A program made the translations under genes and the position numbers. From positions 62,001-126,000 of the forward strand of contig JBBRYJ010000005.1 in assembly GCA_038237745.1 (NCBI GenBank): 64,000 bases of DNA. Reading direction: 5' to 3'. The notes beneath the pieces are model-generated. The model saw only the letters and a program-made list of their open reading frames with translations, made no database searches and was not told the origin of the DNA. Positions 63,827 to 64,000 of the stretch are shown piece after piece. Positions within the stretch are counted from its first letter, which is position 1; each line of letters begins with the position of its first letter. The stretch is from DASQEH01 sp038237745 (GTDB taxonomy: Bacteria; Actinomycetota; Actinomycetes; Propionibacteriales; Nocardioidaceae).

Positions 63827-64000
63827 CCCCGCGGCGGTCCGGCCTGCTCCGCCTTCCGCCGTGTGCCGGACCAGGACGAGGGCCGGGGCTCAGGCTGCTC
63901 GAGGCCGCGGTCGCGGGTGCCCAGCAACACCCAGGTCACGCACGCACTGACCAGGGCGGCGCCGAGGACGTGCAGAGCGACGAGAACGATCGGGAGGTCC
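63823..64000 (-). CDS. ctaA: Heme A synthase (COX15/CtaA), C-terminal end only
   Basis: The last 58 residues of a haem A synthase that oxidises haem O to haem A; the rest lies beyond the window. The visible helix DLPIVLVALHVLGAALVSA contains a His likely to be a haem ligand, and a short charged tail follows. Pairing with ctaB is usual. Its stop overlaps that of ctaB by two bases on the opposite strand. Confidence 0.85.
   Translation of the reverse strand, partial: DLPIVLVALHVLGAALVSACVTWVLLGTRDRGLEQPEPRPSSWSGTRRKAEQAGPPRG

Overview
The window is 64 kb of high-GC DNA, densely packed with genes on both strands. Many genes start with GTG, many stop/start pairs overlap as GTGA or ATGA, and the content is typical of Actinobacteria: RbpA, WhiA, OpcA, a mycothiol-type maleylpyruvate isomerase, and DUF4193/DUF4235/DUF3093/DUF3710/DUF3159 proteins around dut. 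The gene orders uvrC-rapZ-yvcK-whiA-gap-pgk-tpiA-secG and tkt-tal-pgi-zwf-opcA-pgl are actinobacterial. I lean towards the Nocardioidaceae or Propionibacteriales, but the genus is not determined. No rRNA, tRNA, IS element or CRISPR array was seen.

Layout. 1-9.4 kb: the end of an inositol-phosphatase gene, the conserved dut neighbourhood, then a potassium-type module (two TrkA/RCK proteins divergent from a KimA-like transporter) and a TRAM-domain RNA methyltransferase. 9.4-25.7 kb: a sulfotransferase-like gene, aconitase behind a perfect 24-bp palindrome, an AlkZ-like protein, a HIT protein, a small unknown gene behind a perfect LexA (SOS) box, dxs, a TesB thioesterase, an epimerase, a secreted M23 peptidase with FG-GAP-like repeats, a MaoC/FabG4/FadA2 fatty-acid locus and an SGNH hydrolase. 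25.6-33.2 kb: ATP-dependent DNA ligase, an AlkA-like glycosylase, a PAP2 phosphatase, uvrB, a TerC protein behind a yybP-ykoY (Mn2+) riboswitch, and a serine hydrolase. 33.3-40.1 kb: a PAS-GGDEF-EAL protein, a secreted beta-propeller protein, and a cassette-like stretch in which the 3' end of an MBL-fold gene recurs four times, once as the tail of a NUDIX gene. 40.2-50.1 kb: uvrA with its own SOS box, a Rieske lipoprotein, a TPR protein, then uvrC-rapZ-yvcK-whiA. 50.3-64 kb: gap-pgk-tpiA, secG, rbpA, the pentose-phosphate operon, ctaB and the end of ctaA.

How it works together. The right end holds lower glycolysis, the oxidative and non-oxidative pentose-phosphate pathway and haem A synthesis, with the sporulation/cell-division regulator WhiA and the YvcK/RapZ carbon-partitioning pair next to them. 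Nucleotide-excision and alkylation repair (uvrA, uvrB, uvrC, AlkA-like, AlkZ-like, ligase) is spread through the middle, and two LexA boxes are visible. A recurring TANNNT hexamer 6-8 bases before the start codon, usually without a Shine-Dalgarno sequence, suggests that many of these genes are transcribed as leaderless mRNAs.

The observations most worth following are the four-copy MBL 3'-end repeat array, the SOS-controlled unknown gene, the aconitase palindrome, and the histone-like tail on OpcA.
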